In this document: piece by piece, positions 21,034 through 33,645 of the stretch | Layout: the number at the start of each line of letters is the position of its first letter | How positions within the stretch are numbered: position 1 is the first letter of the stretch | From: Smittia aterrima | Lineage: Eukaryota > Arthropoda > Insecta > Diptera > Chironomidae | Assembly: GCA_033063855.1 (NCBI GenBank) | Contig: CP093831.1 | Location: forward strand, 27,714,001 to 27,778,000 | Length of the DNA stretch: 64,000 nt | Direction of reading: 5' to 3' | Notes under the pieces: generated by a model | Database searches by the model: none | What the model was told of the DNA's origin: nothing | The model's input: only the letters and a program-made list of their open reading frames with translations | Position numbers and translations under genes: made by a program

Positions 21034-22398
21034 TTAGTTGGTTGTTCGCAACAAAGTCCAAAGTGAGTAAGTAAATCGCCAAATCTGAAATGAAAAAAAA
21101 TCTGAAATCAAAAGTTTAATTCAATATTTATTTAAAACCGTAAGTAATGTCTCAAAGTCTACAGAGTTGAAGATTCCGTTAAAACCTTCCAATTGCTGAG
21201 CCATGATTAGAATCTTGAGAAGATCTCTTCGGTTTCTCGCTTTTTGCGTATACCATTCGACATCGTAGATCGCACAAGTTAAGTTCTCAACACAAACGTT
21301 GACGCGATTTCCCATCCAACATAAAACGCCGATTTGCAGAAACGCAACAACAACAAACACCAACACTGGGATCGATGCAAAGATATCATCTCTCAAAGTG
21401 TACAAACACAAACACAAAATAAATGCTGACATTGATAAATCGACTAAAAAGCCGAATCTTAAAAGCCAGCGAGCTTCTTTCATCCAATCTATGACTCGAT
21501 AGCTTCGCAGAATGATTTTCTTCACTTGATCCTTTTCCAATTCTTCATCAGATTCTTTGTGAAACATTTTCGTAACTTGAAGACTCAACGCATCAATTTC
21601 CCAGCATGAAAAGTTCATCAGCAGCAAAGTGTATCCAGAATATAAATAAAAAATTGCGATTGCTGAATTTCCCATTATCGCTTGTTGAATGTAGTGAATG
21701 AACCAGTTCGGAGTCATGAAGGAGTCGAATGGCAAATAAATGAAACAAAAGTTGTAGGGCAGCTGATAGTCATTGACATTATCGAAGAGAAAAGGTAAAA
21801 AGGTAAAGCTACAAGCTTCAAAACTCATCACCACTGCACTGACAACTGAGATTCGAAATTCTTTTTTCATGTAATCAATCGAGAGAGACCATTCGTCGTC
21901 AGTTGAACGAAGTTGCAGTCTGTAAGAATTAAATGAAAGTAGCAAATTAAATTTGAATATTTCTGACCTTTCTTTGGCAATCATATCCATTGCTTTTTGA
22001 ATTCTGGCTTGTAGAAGATACACGATCGCCAAGTATCCAAGGTGGCGAAAGATTTGAACTTTAAATTTATAAAATAATTTATGAAATTAGAAAATTATTC
22101 ACCGGAGTGAAATCTTCTTACGAGAATATGCAACGTTCTCCATCAACTCGATCGGTGAAAGATTTTCAGAGAATAGCAGATAGGATGTGGTTGCTACCAC
22201 AAAGTATGCATGCACAATGACAGATAAAATAAAGCTAAAGAAATAATTTTAATTACAATAAATAATTTTACAAGTTTAAAGATTTTACAAATTATTCCAT
22301 TTTCCTTCTGCGTTCAGAGGATTCATTAACTTCCAAAAAATTCCCAGAACTTTAACCATTCGAGTTGCATGAACAGAAGGCCCTTCGATGATTTTCAT
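21034..22398 (-). CDS. Odorant receptor OR-8
   Basis: About 381 aa. Exons: 22398-22289, 22234-22122, 22058-21968, 21919-21139, 21084-21034. Intron 3 is 48 nt, GT donor (AAAG/GTCAGAAA), in frame without stops, so exons 3 and 4 form one continuous ORF (VYLLQARIQKAMDMIAKERS...). Exon 4 has RSTDDEWSLS (Glu in place of the third Asp), PYNFCFIYLPFD, and a TM6 with LVFVVVAFLQIGVLCWMGN. The C-terminus is WRFTYSLWTLLRTTN, like OR-1. The promoter block is at 22446-22481. Confidence 0.88.
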
Positions 22399-22533
22399 TT
22401 CTGATTTCGCTGAATGGTTGTAATATTTGCCGCTGATTTTCGTTTTAACTTGGCTAACAGTCAATCAAAGAATGAGAGCTTCAATTGAAATTTTCCAGAA
22501 AAAAATATTCCTCTTCCGATAATCGACCAAGAA
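22399..22533 (-). other. OR-8 upstream flank
   Basis: Holds the OR-8 promoter block (22446-22481) and leads to the left FB3 target duplication CGACCAAGAA at 22524-22533. Confidence 0.5.
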
Positions 22534-24035
22534 GGATCTAGCCTTACCACACACCAAAGGAAATCTATAGAAAATCTGTAGAAAATAAATAGAAAATCTA
22601 TAGGAAATACATAGATTTAAAATTCTATAAATTTTCTATAGATTTTCCATTTATTTTCTACTTTCCATAAAAATTCTATTAGTTTTCTATAGAATTTCTA
22701 TTCATTTCCTATAGATTTTCTATTAAATTTTAATAGAAAATTTCTAGATAGAAAATTTATGGATTTTCTATTAAAAAACTAAAATTCACTGGTGTGTGGT
22801 CACCCACTTTTTGGCGTAAATTTAATAGATTTTCAATAGAAAATTAATAGATTTTATATAGAAACTCTATAGATTTTCAATGGATTTTTTATGGAAACCA
22901 GTTACGTCAAACTTCTACGTCGTTACGTTTTATATTGAAAATACATAGAAAATTAATAGAATTTCTGTTTGAAATAAATAGATTTTAAATAGAAAATAAT
23001 TAGAAAAATCATAGAATTTCATTTACTTAGAAGCTATGAAACTCGGAAAACAATTCAATATTCTTTCGAATTTAAATCTAAACTCATTTTGATGGAATAA
23101 AGTGCTTGGGAAGATACATTGGATAAAAACAGGCTTCAAATCAGCATAAGTAGGGCTTGCAGAAGGACCTTTCGAAAAGGTGGATCAGGTTTTATAAGCT
23201 CTGAAATCCGTATACTCGTTTTACCATATTCAAAATAACTTATGAACAAATCACAGTTTATCAAACTGAAATGATATATGCCCTTGTGTTACACTTTCTT
23301 GCTTGCACTTTCTTTATGAAGTCAGCTGTTCTTATACTAAAGAGACAGAAGGTTTATGATCTCACCGATAATGCGTAAAAGAAATTTAAAATGTTTTGTG
23401 ACGCATTCTTGGAAAAGAAGACTTTAAATCAAAATTCTAATTATTCCCTGCTTACCACTCCTGCTTTTAAGAAAAAATTAATTTCATTCTTCGGATGAAA
23501 AACCCTAAACACTCCCACCAATCGTTTTTTAAATAAAAATTTAATTTGGTTTTATATCTAAATAATATTGAAAATTAATGGATTTAAAATAGGAAATACA
23601 TAGAAAACGTTAAGTTTCCACGTCAGAAAAATAGAAAAAACATTAATAATTCATGGAAAATCTATATAGTTATTTAAAACATATAGATTTCCCATGAGTT
23701 TTTAATGTTTTTTCTATATTTCTGACGTAAGAAACGTAACGTTTTCTATGGATTTCCTATTTAAAGTCCATGGGAAATCCATGGCCATTGTTTAAAATAA
23801 ATAGAATTTCCATAGATTTTCAATGTTTTTTCTATTTTTTTGACGTAAGAAACGTAACGTTTTCTATGGTTTTTCTAGGTAAAGTCTATTAATTTTCTAT
23901 GAAATTTTAATAGATCAAATATTACATATTATTTTTCTATAGATTTTCTATAAAAAATCTATAGGATTCTATAGAAAATCTACGGAAAATCTATAGGTTG
24001 GTGTGTGGTCAGACGGTGTGTGGCACGGCCAGTCC
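22534..24035. mobile_element. Foldback element FB3
   Basis: About 1.5 kb. Both arms are built of many variants of a short unit, AAAATCTATAGAAAAT, in opposite orientation. The ends are GGATCTAGCCTTACCACACA and, inverted, GGACTGGCCGTGCCACACAC, imperfect terminal inverted repeats. CGACCAAGAA flanks both sides (22524-22533, 24036-24045), a 10-bp target duplication; the empty version is at about 19982-19991. The centre (about 23040-23560) is non-repetitive without a convincing ORF. It contains CTTCGGATGAAAAACCCTAA, matching an end of element A in OR-16. A later insertion may be nested there. Confidence 0.8.
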
Positions 24036-24045
24036 CGACCAAGAA

Positions 24046-24504
24046 TGTTTATGTAGTAGTCATTCATTGATATTGAAATAGATAATGTTCGAATGTTTAA
24101 AATATTGTCCAATACTATTTTAAAAATTAATTATTCATTCAAATTTATTGGGGGAGGAGCAATTTTATGTCATCAAATCCATTACTTATTCAGTTATTAC
24201 GGAACGAGTAAGTAAAGCTTTCATGCTAACTAACAATCAGATGGTTCTGTATCTCGGCTCATCAAGAGACGAGAACAACAAGTTATTGATTTCTTCAAGC
24301 ACAATCGTGCGTAGTGATTTGTCAATGGATAGGAACAGATCCGAATCTTAAACATTAATAAGTTTGGATATTTGTGAATGAAAATTGAGTGAAAGAGAAA
24401 AAACATTTAAATAATTTGTTTTAAAGAAATTTACGTTTGAAGTTTTCAACGATTTAAATATTCAAAGTTATGAAACTTTAAAAGCTTTCCCAACAAAAAG
24501 CTTT
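24046..24504 (-). repeat. Spacer between FB3 and OR-9
   Basis: A partial spacer block (24060-24170) continues from the right FB3 flank, then a segment shared with 20270-20330 at 24195-24290. ORF 24148-24351 looks like chance. No gene is seen. Confidence 0.45.
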
Positions 24505-25861
24505 TTAGCTTGTCGTGTGTAAAAATGTCAGGAGCGTATACGTAAATTGAAGAACCTAAAAATGAAAATTTGTATAACGTCAAAATGTTTAGTTCAATAA
24601 TAAATATCAAACCGTAAGCAGCGTTTTAAAGTCGACAGAGTTGAAGATTCCATTGAAGCCTTTCAATCGTTGAGTCATGATTAAGATCATGAGATGATTT
24701 TTTTGGGTTTTTGCATTTTGTGTGAACCATTCGACTTCGTAAACCGCTGAAGTTAAGTTGTCAATGCAATTGTTTGTACGATTTCCCATCCAACAGAAAT
24801 TGCAGAGTTGCAGAGATACCAAACAAACCATCACGAACATCGTGCTCGATTGAATTGCAGTGGAGCTTAGTGTGTACAAGCACATCGTGAAAATGAAAGC
24901 TGACATTGAAAATTCAATTAAGAAACTGAATCTTAAAATCAGACGAGCTTCGTTCATCCAATCCATGACTCGATAACTTCGCAAAATTGTTTTTCTCACT
25001 TGGTCGTCATTTAATTCTTTTTGTAAAAACAATTTCTTAACTTGAAGTGTCAAAGCGTCGATTTCCCAGCATGAAAAGTTCATGAGTAGTAAAGCGTATA
25101 CAGTGTAAAAGTAAAAAGTTGTGAGAGCGCTGGTTGCCATTATCGCTTGTTGGACGTATTGAATGAACCACTTTGGAGTCAAGTAAGGGCCAGTGGGAAA
25201 ATAAATAAAATAAAAATAATAGGGCAACTGTAAAGAATTGACATTTGGAATGAAAAAAACTGAAAAGCAAATCAAAAAATTATAAACGACCAGAATTACG
25301 ACGCTGACCATCATGATTCGAAATTCGTTCTTCATGTAATCAATCGAGAGCGACCAATCGTCGTCGGTTGAGCGAAGGTTCAATCTGTAAGAATTTAATG
25401 AGAGTGATAAATTTAATTTATGTTTTGTTACCTCTCTTTGACAATTGTGTCGATGGTTGATCGAATACTCGGTCGGAAAAAGAGAACAATGCTCAAGTAA
25501 CAAAGATGGCGAACGACTTGAACTTCAAAAGATTTTAAAGGTTACCAAATTGTTCGCCGCATTGAAATTTGCTTACGAAAGTATCCTGAGTTCTCCACCA
25601 CTTCAGCCGGTGTCAGATTTGCCAATCCAATTGCTAGCACGTAGCAACCAATTCCGACCAGGAAATTTGCATGACTCACAAGAAGAAAAATGAAACTGAG
25701 AAAGAAAACTTTAATCTCAATTACAAATTTAAAACTTTTTATTGATTTTACAATTTGTTAAATTTTCCTTTTGGATTGTACGGGTTTAGATATAACCACA
25801 CGATTTTGAAGATTGTGTCAATTCGAGTTGCATGAACAGAAGGTCCTTCAGTTAAATCCAT
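24505..25861 (-). CDS. Odorant receptor OR-9
   Basis: About 380 aa. Exons: 25861-25752, 25695-25577, 25522-25432, 25384-24613, 24555-24505. Intron 3 (47 nt) has a GT donor. Exon 1 begins MDLTEGPSVHATR and exon 1/2 are more diverged than in most members. Exon 4 has YYFYFIYFPTGPYLTPKW and the short TM4-TM5 loop QKELNDDQVRK (9 nt shorter). The terminal exon reads VLQFTYTLLTFLHTTS and stop, so the usual final Asn is Ser. It is closest to OR-5, of which it is the undamaged relative. Confidence 0.87.
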
Positions 25862-27018
25862 TTTTTCTTTAAAAGAACTTTCCTTTTAATTCGAGTCACT
25901 GTCAAAACTCAAATGAGAAATTTTTGTGGAGGAATTAAAGACTTCAAGAAGAAAAAGATTTCTAAAATATTAATTGAGTAACTTTAACGTTTATATCTAA
26001 TTACAAAAAGTTGTTTTTGGGGCTTTTATTTTCAAAGGTTTTTTTCTGTTCTTTCATAGAATTCTCTCACTAGCCACCTCAAAGTGAAACTTCGTTTAAC
26101 TTGAAATACACATTGTAAATAGTATAACGGATGAAAAGCCTTCACTACGTTCGTTGCGAACTGCTGTTGTACTTGACTTAAAATTAGGCCTTGTCACGAT
26201 AAAGAAGTCTATAAAAAGTTTAGAGCGACTGATTCTTTTAATCGTTGAAAAGATTAGTTGATTCGAAAACTTGTTTCTCATTCAAAGCTAAAAGACTTAT
26301 TATTTTTAATTCTCGAAATGTCAACTTTACGAACTTTGCATTCGATATGAATAATAAATTAAATTGACTGAGATTTCGGACGAATATTGAATTAGAGAAA
26401 AACATCAAAATTTCTAATCTCATACTTTGTTAAGTCTAAGAAAGAATTGTTTATGAATTGCTTCACATCATTTTGCTTATTTATCTCAAGCGTTGGTCTT
26501 TAACCGAGATTGTCGATCATCATTTCCTATGATGACTGTCAGTTGAGTCTTGAAAAGGAGTTTGCGCATTTCGTCATCAACGATGTACACTGTGTACGAT
26601 TTACCTTTACTGTACCGGAACAATTAATTAATTTCAAGCTTGAAGGGAATGATACTCGAAAAACCAAAAATGTATATTATATTATATTTATATAATAAAA
26701 TATATATAATATAATGAAATCATCGAGAAACGAACGAATGCTAACATAACTGCTAAAACTGTTCGGTAAACAAATCTTCTTCCGTCGTTATGGCGTAAAG
26801 CGCAAACTCCTGAAATAACTGTCACTTGTTGCTTACTCGACGATCTAAAATCAACTGACTCTTGATTTTTATTTTCATTTTTAGAAACATTTTTGAAGAA
26901 GTTCCTTTCATTAAATAAAAAAAAAACAATATTTATTTTGAATTATTAAATAGCGTTTATGTATGTGTCTTGTTTAAAACGTTCAAGTCATATTTTGAAT
27001 ATCAAAGTATCTGTAACC
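25862..27018 (-). other. OR-9 upstream region, 1.1 kb without a gene
   Basis: The diverged promoter block is at about 25892-25920. Segment 26170-26260 (AAGAAGTCTATAAAAAGTTT ... GATTCTTTTAATCG) recurs at 33955-34025, 37570-37640 and 44490-44560, always upstream of a receptor. AT microsatellite at 26678-26715. ORFs 26096-26281, 26238-26423 and 26510-26695 are short and unsupported. Confidence 0.5.
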
Positions 27019-28398
27019 TTAATTTGTCGTTTGTAGCAAAGCCAAAAGCGAGTAAGTGAATTGCAGAATCTGAAATTAAATTCTTAGTTAAAAATATTTA
27101 ATTCAATATTTAATATCAAACCGTAAGCAACGTCGCAAAGTCAACAGAATTAAAAATTCCATTGAAACCTTTTAATCGCTGAGCCATAATCAGAATCAAG
27201 AGATGATCCTTCTGACTTTTCGCATTCTGTGAACACCATTCGACTTCGTAAATCGCTTTAGTTAAATTCTCAACACAAACGTTAACGCGATTTCCCATCC
27301 AACACAAAATTGAGAGTTGAAAAAAATCCACGCAAATAATCACGAACGTTGTAATCGATTCAAAGATGTCAGTGCTTATAGTGTACAAGCACATGCAAAA
27401 GATTAATGCTGCCAGCGAAAAATCAATTAAGAAACTGAATCTTAGAATCGCTCGTGCTTCGTTCATCCAATTGAGGACTCGATAGCTTCGTAGAATTGTT
27501 TTTTTCAGTTGCTTCTTAAGTTCATTCTCCTCAAGTTCTTCACGAAACATTTTCTTAACTTGAAGTGTCAAAGCGTCGATTTCCCAACAGGAAAAGTTCA
27601 TCAGCAACAAACCATATCCAGAATAAACAAAAAAGAATGAGATAGCGACATTCGCCATAATCAAATGTTGAATAAAGTGAATGAACCACTTTGGAGTCAT
27701 GAAGGAGTCGAATGGCAAATAAACGAAATAGAAATTATAAGGCAACTGAAAATCATTGACTCCGTCGACGAAAAAAGGCGAAAATGAAAGCAAAAAAGCA
27801 TAAGCAATCAAGATTATGGAGCTGGCAACTGAGATTTTAAATTCATTCTGCACGTAATCAATCGAGAGCGACCAATCATCGTCAGTCGAACGAAGTTGAC
27901 CTCTAAAATAATTTAATAAAATAAATTAGAACACTTTTAAGTTTGAACGTTTCACCTTTCTTTGACAATCTTATCGATCGTCGATCGAATTCTTTTACGT
28001 AGAACAATCAAAATGACAAAGTATCCAAAATGTCGAACGATTTGAACTTTTAAAAAGTTGAAAAATAAATAAATCATTTATAACATTAAAGGTTTCTTTT
28101 CTTACGAACATATCCAGCGTTCTCCACCAATACGATTGTTGTTAGATTTTTGAATTCAGAAGTTAGGATGAACGAGATTATTCCGATCAAAAAATTTGAA
28201 TGAACAACGAGGAGAAGAATTAAACTAAAGTAAAAAAGAAGAGAAAATTTATTTACAGTTTAGGATTTCAGAATTATGTTGGTCTTACTAAAAATTCGAT
28301 GCTCCATTGAACGGGTTCAAGTTTAAAAATCTCCACACAATTTCCAGAACTTTAATCATTCGAGTTGCATGGACGGAAGGTCCTTCGACAATATTCAT
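27019..28398 (-). CDS. Odorant receptor OR-10
   Basis: About 383 aa. Exons: 28398-28289, 28224-28106, 28046-27956, 27902-27122, 27069-27019. Intron 3 (53 nt) has a GT donor. Exon 1 starts MNIVEGPSVHATR and is diverged at its end (NPFNGASNFL with TTTTTA/GTAAG). Exon 4 opens RGQLRSTDDDW with Gly for the usual Leu, then DYVQNEFKISV where others have DYMKKEF. The TM3-TM4 loop is NDFQLPYNFYFVYLPFD, and the TM4-TM5 loop is EELEENELKKQLKK. YEVEWCSQ replaces YEVEWYTQ. Confidence 0.87.
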
Positions 28399-28632
28399 TT
28401 TTATCTCGCTCCTGACTTCAACACAAACGATTCAACTAGACTCACTGTCTAAAGACGAATGGGAAGTTTAAATAAAATTTTGTAAAGAAATTTTCGAACT
28501 AAATTTTGTTTAAATAATAATGAAACACTTTAACTTTTAACTTAAACGAGTTTGTGAAGTAGATTAGTTCAATCGATGACAATTGATAACTTAAACATTT
28601 ATTTCTTTTTTCAATTTTAAAACAAATTTACT

Positions 28633-29994
28633 TTAAAGTTCAAGTTTTATTTTTATTTCCAAAGAACTTAAGTTTGTCGTTTGTAACAAAGCCAGCAGCG
28701 AATAAGTAAATTGCAGAACCTTCAGCAGCGTTTGCAAGTCAACAGTGTTGAAGATTCCGTTGAATCCTTTCATTCGCTGAGCCATAATTAGGATCATGTG
28801 AACATCTCTTTGATTTCTGGCATTTTGCGTGTACCATTCGACTTCGTAGATCGCTGAAATTAAGTGCTCGATGCAAACGTTAACGCGATTTCCCATCCAA
28901 CATAAAAGTGAGAGTTGGGCAAGAACAAAATAAATCATCACAAACATTGTTACAGACGCAAAGATATCAGAACTCAAAGTGTACAAGCACATGCCAAAGA
29001 TCAATGCTGACATTGAAAATTCGATGAGAAAGCTGAATCTGAAAATCGCTTGAGCTTCGTTCATCCAATCCATGACTCGATAGCTTCGTAAAATTGTTTT
29101 CTTCAGTTGCTCGTTGATCACATTTTCTTCAGATCCTTCCAGAAACATTTTCTTAACTTGAAGAGTCAAAGCGTCGATTTCCCAACATGAAAAGTTCATG
29201 AGCAACAAAGTGAATCCAGTGTAAAAGTAAAAGAGAGCAGCAGTGGAACTCGTCACGAAAGCTTGTTGAATATAATGAAGGAACCACTTTGGAGTCATGA
29301 AGGAGTCGAATGGCAAATAAACGAAATAGAAGTTGTAGAGCAACTGGTAATCATTGACATTGTCGAAGATTAAAGGTGAAGAGATGATCGCGATAAGACC
29401 GAAAGACATTATCACTGCACTGGCAACAAAGATTTTGAATTCTTTCTTCATGTAATCAATCGAAAGAAACCAATCGTCGTCAGTTGAGCGAAGTTGCAAT
29501 CTAAAAGAATTTATTTAAAGGAAAAATCTTGTTTTCAACTTTCTTGCCTCTCTTTTGCAATCTTATCGATCGCTCTTTGAATCCTGACTTGTAGAAGATA
29601 CAAAAGGATCAAATATCCAAGATGTCGAATGATTTGAACTTTGAAAAATAAGATTAAATAAACTTTCCTCGAATTAAAATTTTCTTACGCAAAATTCCAA
29701 TGTTCTCCACCAAATCGATTGATGTTAGATTTTCTGAATTCAGAAGTTAGTATGAACGAGCTTATTCCGATCAAAAAAGTATGAATGAACAACGAGGAGT
29801 AGAATTAAACTAAAGTAAAAAAGAAGAAAAATTTATTTACAGTTTTATAAATATTTAATAATTTTAATGTTGGTCTTACTAAAATATTCCATTTTCCTCC
29901 ATTGAACAGATTCAAGTTTAAAAATTTCCACACAATTTCCAAAACTTTAATCATTCGAGTTGCATGAACGGAAGTTCCTTCGACAACTATTCAG
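28633..29994 (-). pseudogene. Odorant receptor OR-11, start and frame lost
   Basis: Exons 4 and 5 are fused (29500-28633) and form a long open frame, but three defects are visible. The start codon position (29994-29992) reads CTG. Exon 1 has an extra base just after it. Exon 2 (29809-29689, 121 nt) carries net +2 nt relative to OR-10, giving an early stop. The terminal stop is also lost (AAC-TTA), adding 12 residues to a downstream TAA at 28633. Exon 3 is 29638-29548 with a GC donor. The intact exon 4 suggests recent decay. Confidence 0.83.
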
Positions 29995-30402
29995 ATTTTT
30001 ATCTCACTAAGCTAAATATCAACACGAACGAATCAGAGCTTGGATAAATCACTGTCTAAAGACAAATGGGAATTTTAAATAAAATTTTGTAAATAAAATA
30101 TTTCGAACTTTGAAATTTAAATTTAAATAATAATGAAACACTTTAACTTTTAAAAGGGTCTATGGGAGTTTGTGAAGTAGATTAGTTCAATCGATGACAA
30201 TATTTGTTTGAAGACCAACTTAAACATTTATAATTATTCAATTTTAAAACAAATTTACTTTAAAGTTCAAGTTTTATCTCTTCCTTCGCCGTTAATATTA
30301 CCAAAATTATTTTTATGAATGAGAATAGATTGAGAGTTTAAATTCATAATTGCTTAAGTGTCTCGATAAAATCATAAAATGTTGATTCCAAGAACTTTAA
30401 CT
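29995..30402 (-). other. Intergenic between OR-11 and OR-12
   Basis: Contains a promoter-like remnant (CACTGTCTAAAGACAAATGG at about 30048) and AT-rich sequence that repeats the OR-10/OR-11 upstream region (GTTTAAATAATAATGAAACA, AGTAGATTAGTTCAATCGAT). No gene is seen. Confidence 0.5.
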
Positions 30403-31961
30403 TTAGTTTGTTGTCCGTAACAAAGCCAGCAGCGAATAAGTAAATTGCAGAACCTAAAATGAAAATATTAAATTGAAAATATTAAAACTAAAAATGATCA
30501 AACCGTCAGCAATGTTTCAAAGTCAACAGATTTGAAAATTCCATTGAAACCTTTCAACCGTTGAGCCATGATCAGAATCAAAAGATCGTCTCTTCGGTTT
30601 CTGGCATTCTGCGTGTACCATTTGACTTCGTAGACAGCTGAAGTTAAGTTCTCAATGCAAACGTTAACGCGATTTCCCATCCAACATAGAACTGAAAGTT
30701 GGGCAAGAACAAAATAATTCATCACGAACATCGTGACAGATGCAAAGATGTCAGTGCTCAAAGTGTACAAGCACATCGTGAAGATTAATGCTGCCAGCGA
30801 AAATTCAATTAAAAAGCTAAATCTTAAAATTGATCTGGCTTCGTTCATCCGATGCAATATTCGATAGCTTCGTAAAATTATTTTCTTCACTTGCTCGTTG
30901 ACCACATTTTCTTCAGATTCATTTTGTTGAAACATTTTCCTAACTTGAAGAGTCAAAGCGTCGATTTCCCAGCACGCAAAGTTCATGAGCAACAGAGTGA
31001 ATCCAGTGTAAAAGTAAAAGAGAGCAGCAGTGGAACTCGTCATGATCGTTTGTTGAATATAATGAGTGAACCACTTTGGAGTCATGAATGAGTCGAACGG
31101 CAAGTAAACAAAATAAAAGTTGTAGGCCAACCGTAAGCTATTGACATTGTCGAAGAGAAAAGGTGAAAAGATGAGGACGATTGAGCTAAGAATAACTGTC
31201 CCTGCAGTGGCGACAGCGATTTTAAATTCTTTCTTCATGTAATCAATCGAAAGAGACCAATCGTCGTCAGTTGAGCGAAGTTGCAATCTAAAAGAATTTA
31301 TATAAAGGTAAAATTTTTTTTTTTTAGCTTTCTTGCCTCTCTTTTGTAATTTTATCAATCGCCTTTTGAATCCTGGCTTGTAGAAGATACAAAAGGATCA
31401 AATAACCAAGATGTCGAATGATTTGAACTTTGAAAAAAATAAAAGTTAGATAAATTTTCCTCGAAATAAAATTTTCTTACGCAAAATTCCAATGTTCTCC
31501 ACCAAATCGATCGCTGATAAATTTTCTGAGATTAGTAAGTACAAGCTTATTGCTACCACAAAGTATGCATGAACAATGAAAAGTAGAATGTAGCTAAAGG
31601 AAAAACTTTAATTACAATTTATAAATAGAGTGAAGTGCCCAATTTGGTGAAGATGATATTAGGGGGAATGAGGATTGTGCTAAAGGGGTTTAAGATTTTT
31701 TGCCCCGAGTTGGGAGAAAGTTTAGTATTCTATCTTTGGCCCAATTCGGGGCAAAAAATCTTGACCCCTTTAGCATAATGCTGATTCCTCTGAATATCAT
31801 CTTCACCAAATTGGAAACTTCACTCTATTTATTTATTTTTTAAGATTTTACAAAATATTCCATTTTCCTTCAGCAATCAGAGGATTCAGAAATTTCCACA
31901 CAATCCCAAGAACTTTAACTAATCGAGTTGCATGAACGGAAGGTCCTTCGATGATTTCCAT
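30403..31961 (-). CDS. Odorant receptor OR-12
   Basis: About 382 aa. Exons: 31961-31852, 31593-31481, 31427-31337, 31287-30504, 30453-30403. Intron 3 (49 nt) has a GC donor (GAGAG/GCAAGAAA). Intron 1 (258 nt) carries a small inverted-repeat element (31628-31825). Exon 4 reads NFACWEID in place of NFSCWEID, RSYRILHRMNEARS where most have RVMDWMNEA, and YEVKWYTQ. Exon 5 begins with GTT rather than ATT. The start is MEIIEGPSVHATR. Confidence 0.87.
31628..31825. mobile_element. Small TA-flanked inverted-repeat element in OR-12 intron 1
   Basis: 198 bp. Ends GAGTGAAGT and inverted ACTTCACTC, between TA dinucleotides (31626-31627, 31826-31827). The arms pair over most of their length (CCAATTTGGTGAAGATGAT; AAGATTTTTTGCCCCGA). 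Related to the element at 52197-52334. TA duplication and lack of coding sequence fit a Tc1/mariner-type MITE (inference). Confidence 0.82.
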
Positions 31962-32346
31962 TTTTTATTTTAGGTCTCACTAGGCTAACAGTCAATCGAC
32001 CAATGAATAAAAATACTTTTTTCCAATACTGATCAAGCCAATGATTAAATATTTCAAACATTGAACAATACAATTTTTAAAACAAATTATTCATTGAAAT
32101 TTAAATGAAATCATGAGAATCATTTTCACTTCAAAACAGGTCGATGCGACATCGAAAAAGGGAAATGTACATTTTCCAATCGATGAAAATATTACATTGA
32201 AAGTAACAAAGTTCAATCAATAATTTATTTTTCATAACAAATCTCAACAAGTGCCGTTACTCTTTAGTTAATACATTTATTAAATTTGAAATTGTTTAAA
32301 TGTCTCAATAAAAAGTTGAAGCGATATTTTGATTATCAGAGTAAAT
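31962..32346 (-). repeat. Promoter block and spacer
   Basis: Promoter block at 31978-32006 (CTAACAGTCAATCGACCAAT) and spacer copy at 32030-32280 (GACCAATGATTAAATATTTC-like, CACAAGTGCCGTTACTC-like). No gene is seen. Confidence 0.55.
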
Positions 32347-33645
32347 TTAGTTTGTTGTCTGTAACAAAGCCAAAAGCGAATAAGTGAATTGCAAAACCTT
32401 CAGCAGCGTTTGCAAATCAACAGAATTGAAGATTCCGTTAAAACCTTTTAATCTTTGAGCCATGATTAAGATCATGAGATGATCTCTTTGATTTCTTGCA
32501 TTCAGAGTGAACCATTCGACTTCGTAGATCGCTGAAGATAAGTTTTCAATGCAAATATTAACGCGATTGCCCATCCAACATGAAACTGAAAGTTGCCCAA
32601 ATACAACACAAATCATCACGAACATCGTAATCGATTCAAATTTAGAAGCCCCTAAGGCGTACAAGCACATGCAGATGATGAATGCTGACATTGAAAATTC
32701 GATGAAGAAACTGAATCTTAAAATTGCTCGGGCTTCGTTCATCCAATCGAGGACTCGATAGCTTCGTAAAATGATTTTCTTCACTTGCTCCTGTTCCGAA
32801 TACTCGTCGTGAAACATTTTCTTAACTTGAAGAGTCAAGGCGTCGATTTCAAAGCATGAAAAGTTCATGAGCAGCAAAACGTATCCAGAGTAAAAGTAAA
32901 AGAAGGGAATTACAAAACACGCAATGAACAGATGTTGAAAGTAATGAAGGAACCACTTTGGAGTCATGAAGGAGTCGAATGGCAAATAAACGAAATAGAA
33001 ATTGAAGATCAACTGAAAATTATTAATATTTTTAAAGAAGAAAGCTGAAGAAACGACGACGCCAAAATTAAGAATCAACATCACTGCAGTGACGACCGAG
33101 ATTTTAAATTCTTTCTTCATGTAATCAATCGATAGCGACCAATCGTCGTCAGTTGAACGAAGTTGTAATCTAGAAGAATTCAATTAAGGTGAGAAAATAA
33201 ATTTATACATTTCTAACCTTTCCTTGACAATCTTATCCATCGCTTTTTGAATCCTGGCTTGTAGAAGAAACATGATCGCCAAGTAACCAAAATGGCGAGC
33301 GACTTGAACTTTAAATTTATGAAATTAGAAAATTTCATTTCACACAAGAAAGAGTTGAAATCTGCTTACGAAAATATCCAATGTTCTCCATCAACTCGAT
33401 CGCTGTTAGGTCTTCAGAGATTAATATGTAAGAGCTGTTTCCGATCTCGAAATTTGCATGAGCTAAGAGAAGTAGAATAAAGCTAAAGAAAAACTTTAAT
33501 TACAATTAAATATTTCACGAGTTCAATGTTTTTACAAAATATTCCATTTTCCTTCAGCATTCAAAGGATTCAGAAACTTCCACAAAATTTCCAGAACTTT
33601 AACAATTCGAGTTGCATGAACTGAAGGTCCTTCAATGATTTTCAT
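32347..33645 (-). CDS. Odorant receptor OR-13
   Basis: About 378 aa. Exons: 33645-33536, 33482-33370, 33308-33218, 33169-32347. Intron 4 is absent (AAG-GTT-CTG junction). Intron 3 (48 nt) has a GT donor. The TM3-TM4 loop is atypical: FFFKNINNFQLIFNFYFVY, with Leu-Ile-Phe where others have Leu-Pro-Tyr. The TM4-TM5 loop is short (HDEYSEQEQVKK). TM5-6 has LYALGASKFESITMF, shared with OR-18. FEID replaces WEID. Position 32347-32349 gives the stop after QTTN. Confidence 0.87.

Noticed and set aside
24148..24351. 67-codon ORF with YLGSSRDE as reverse transcriptase C-terminus
   Set aside because: The match is only a few residues. The paralogous segment at 20270-20330 does not keep the frame.
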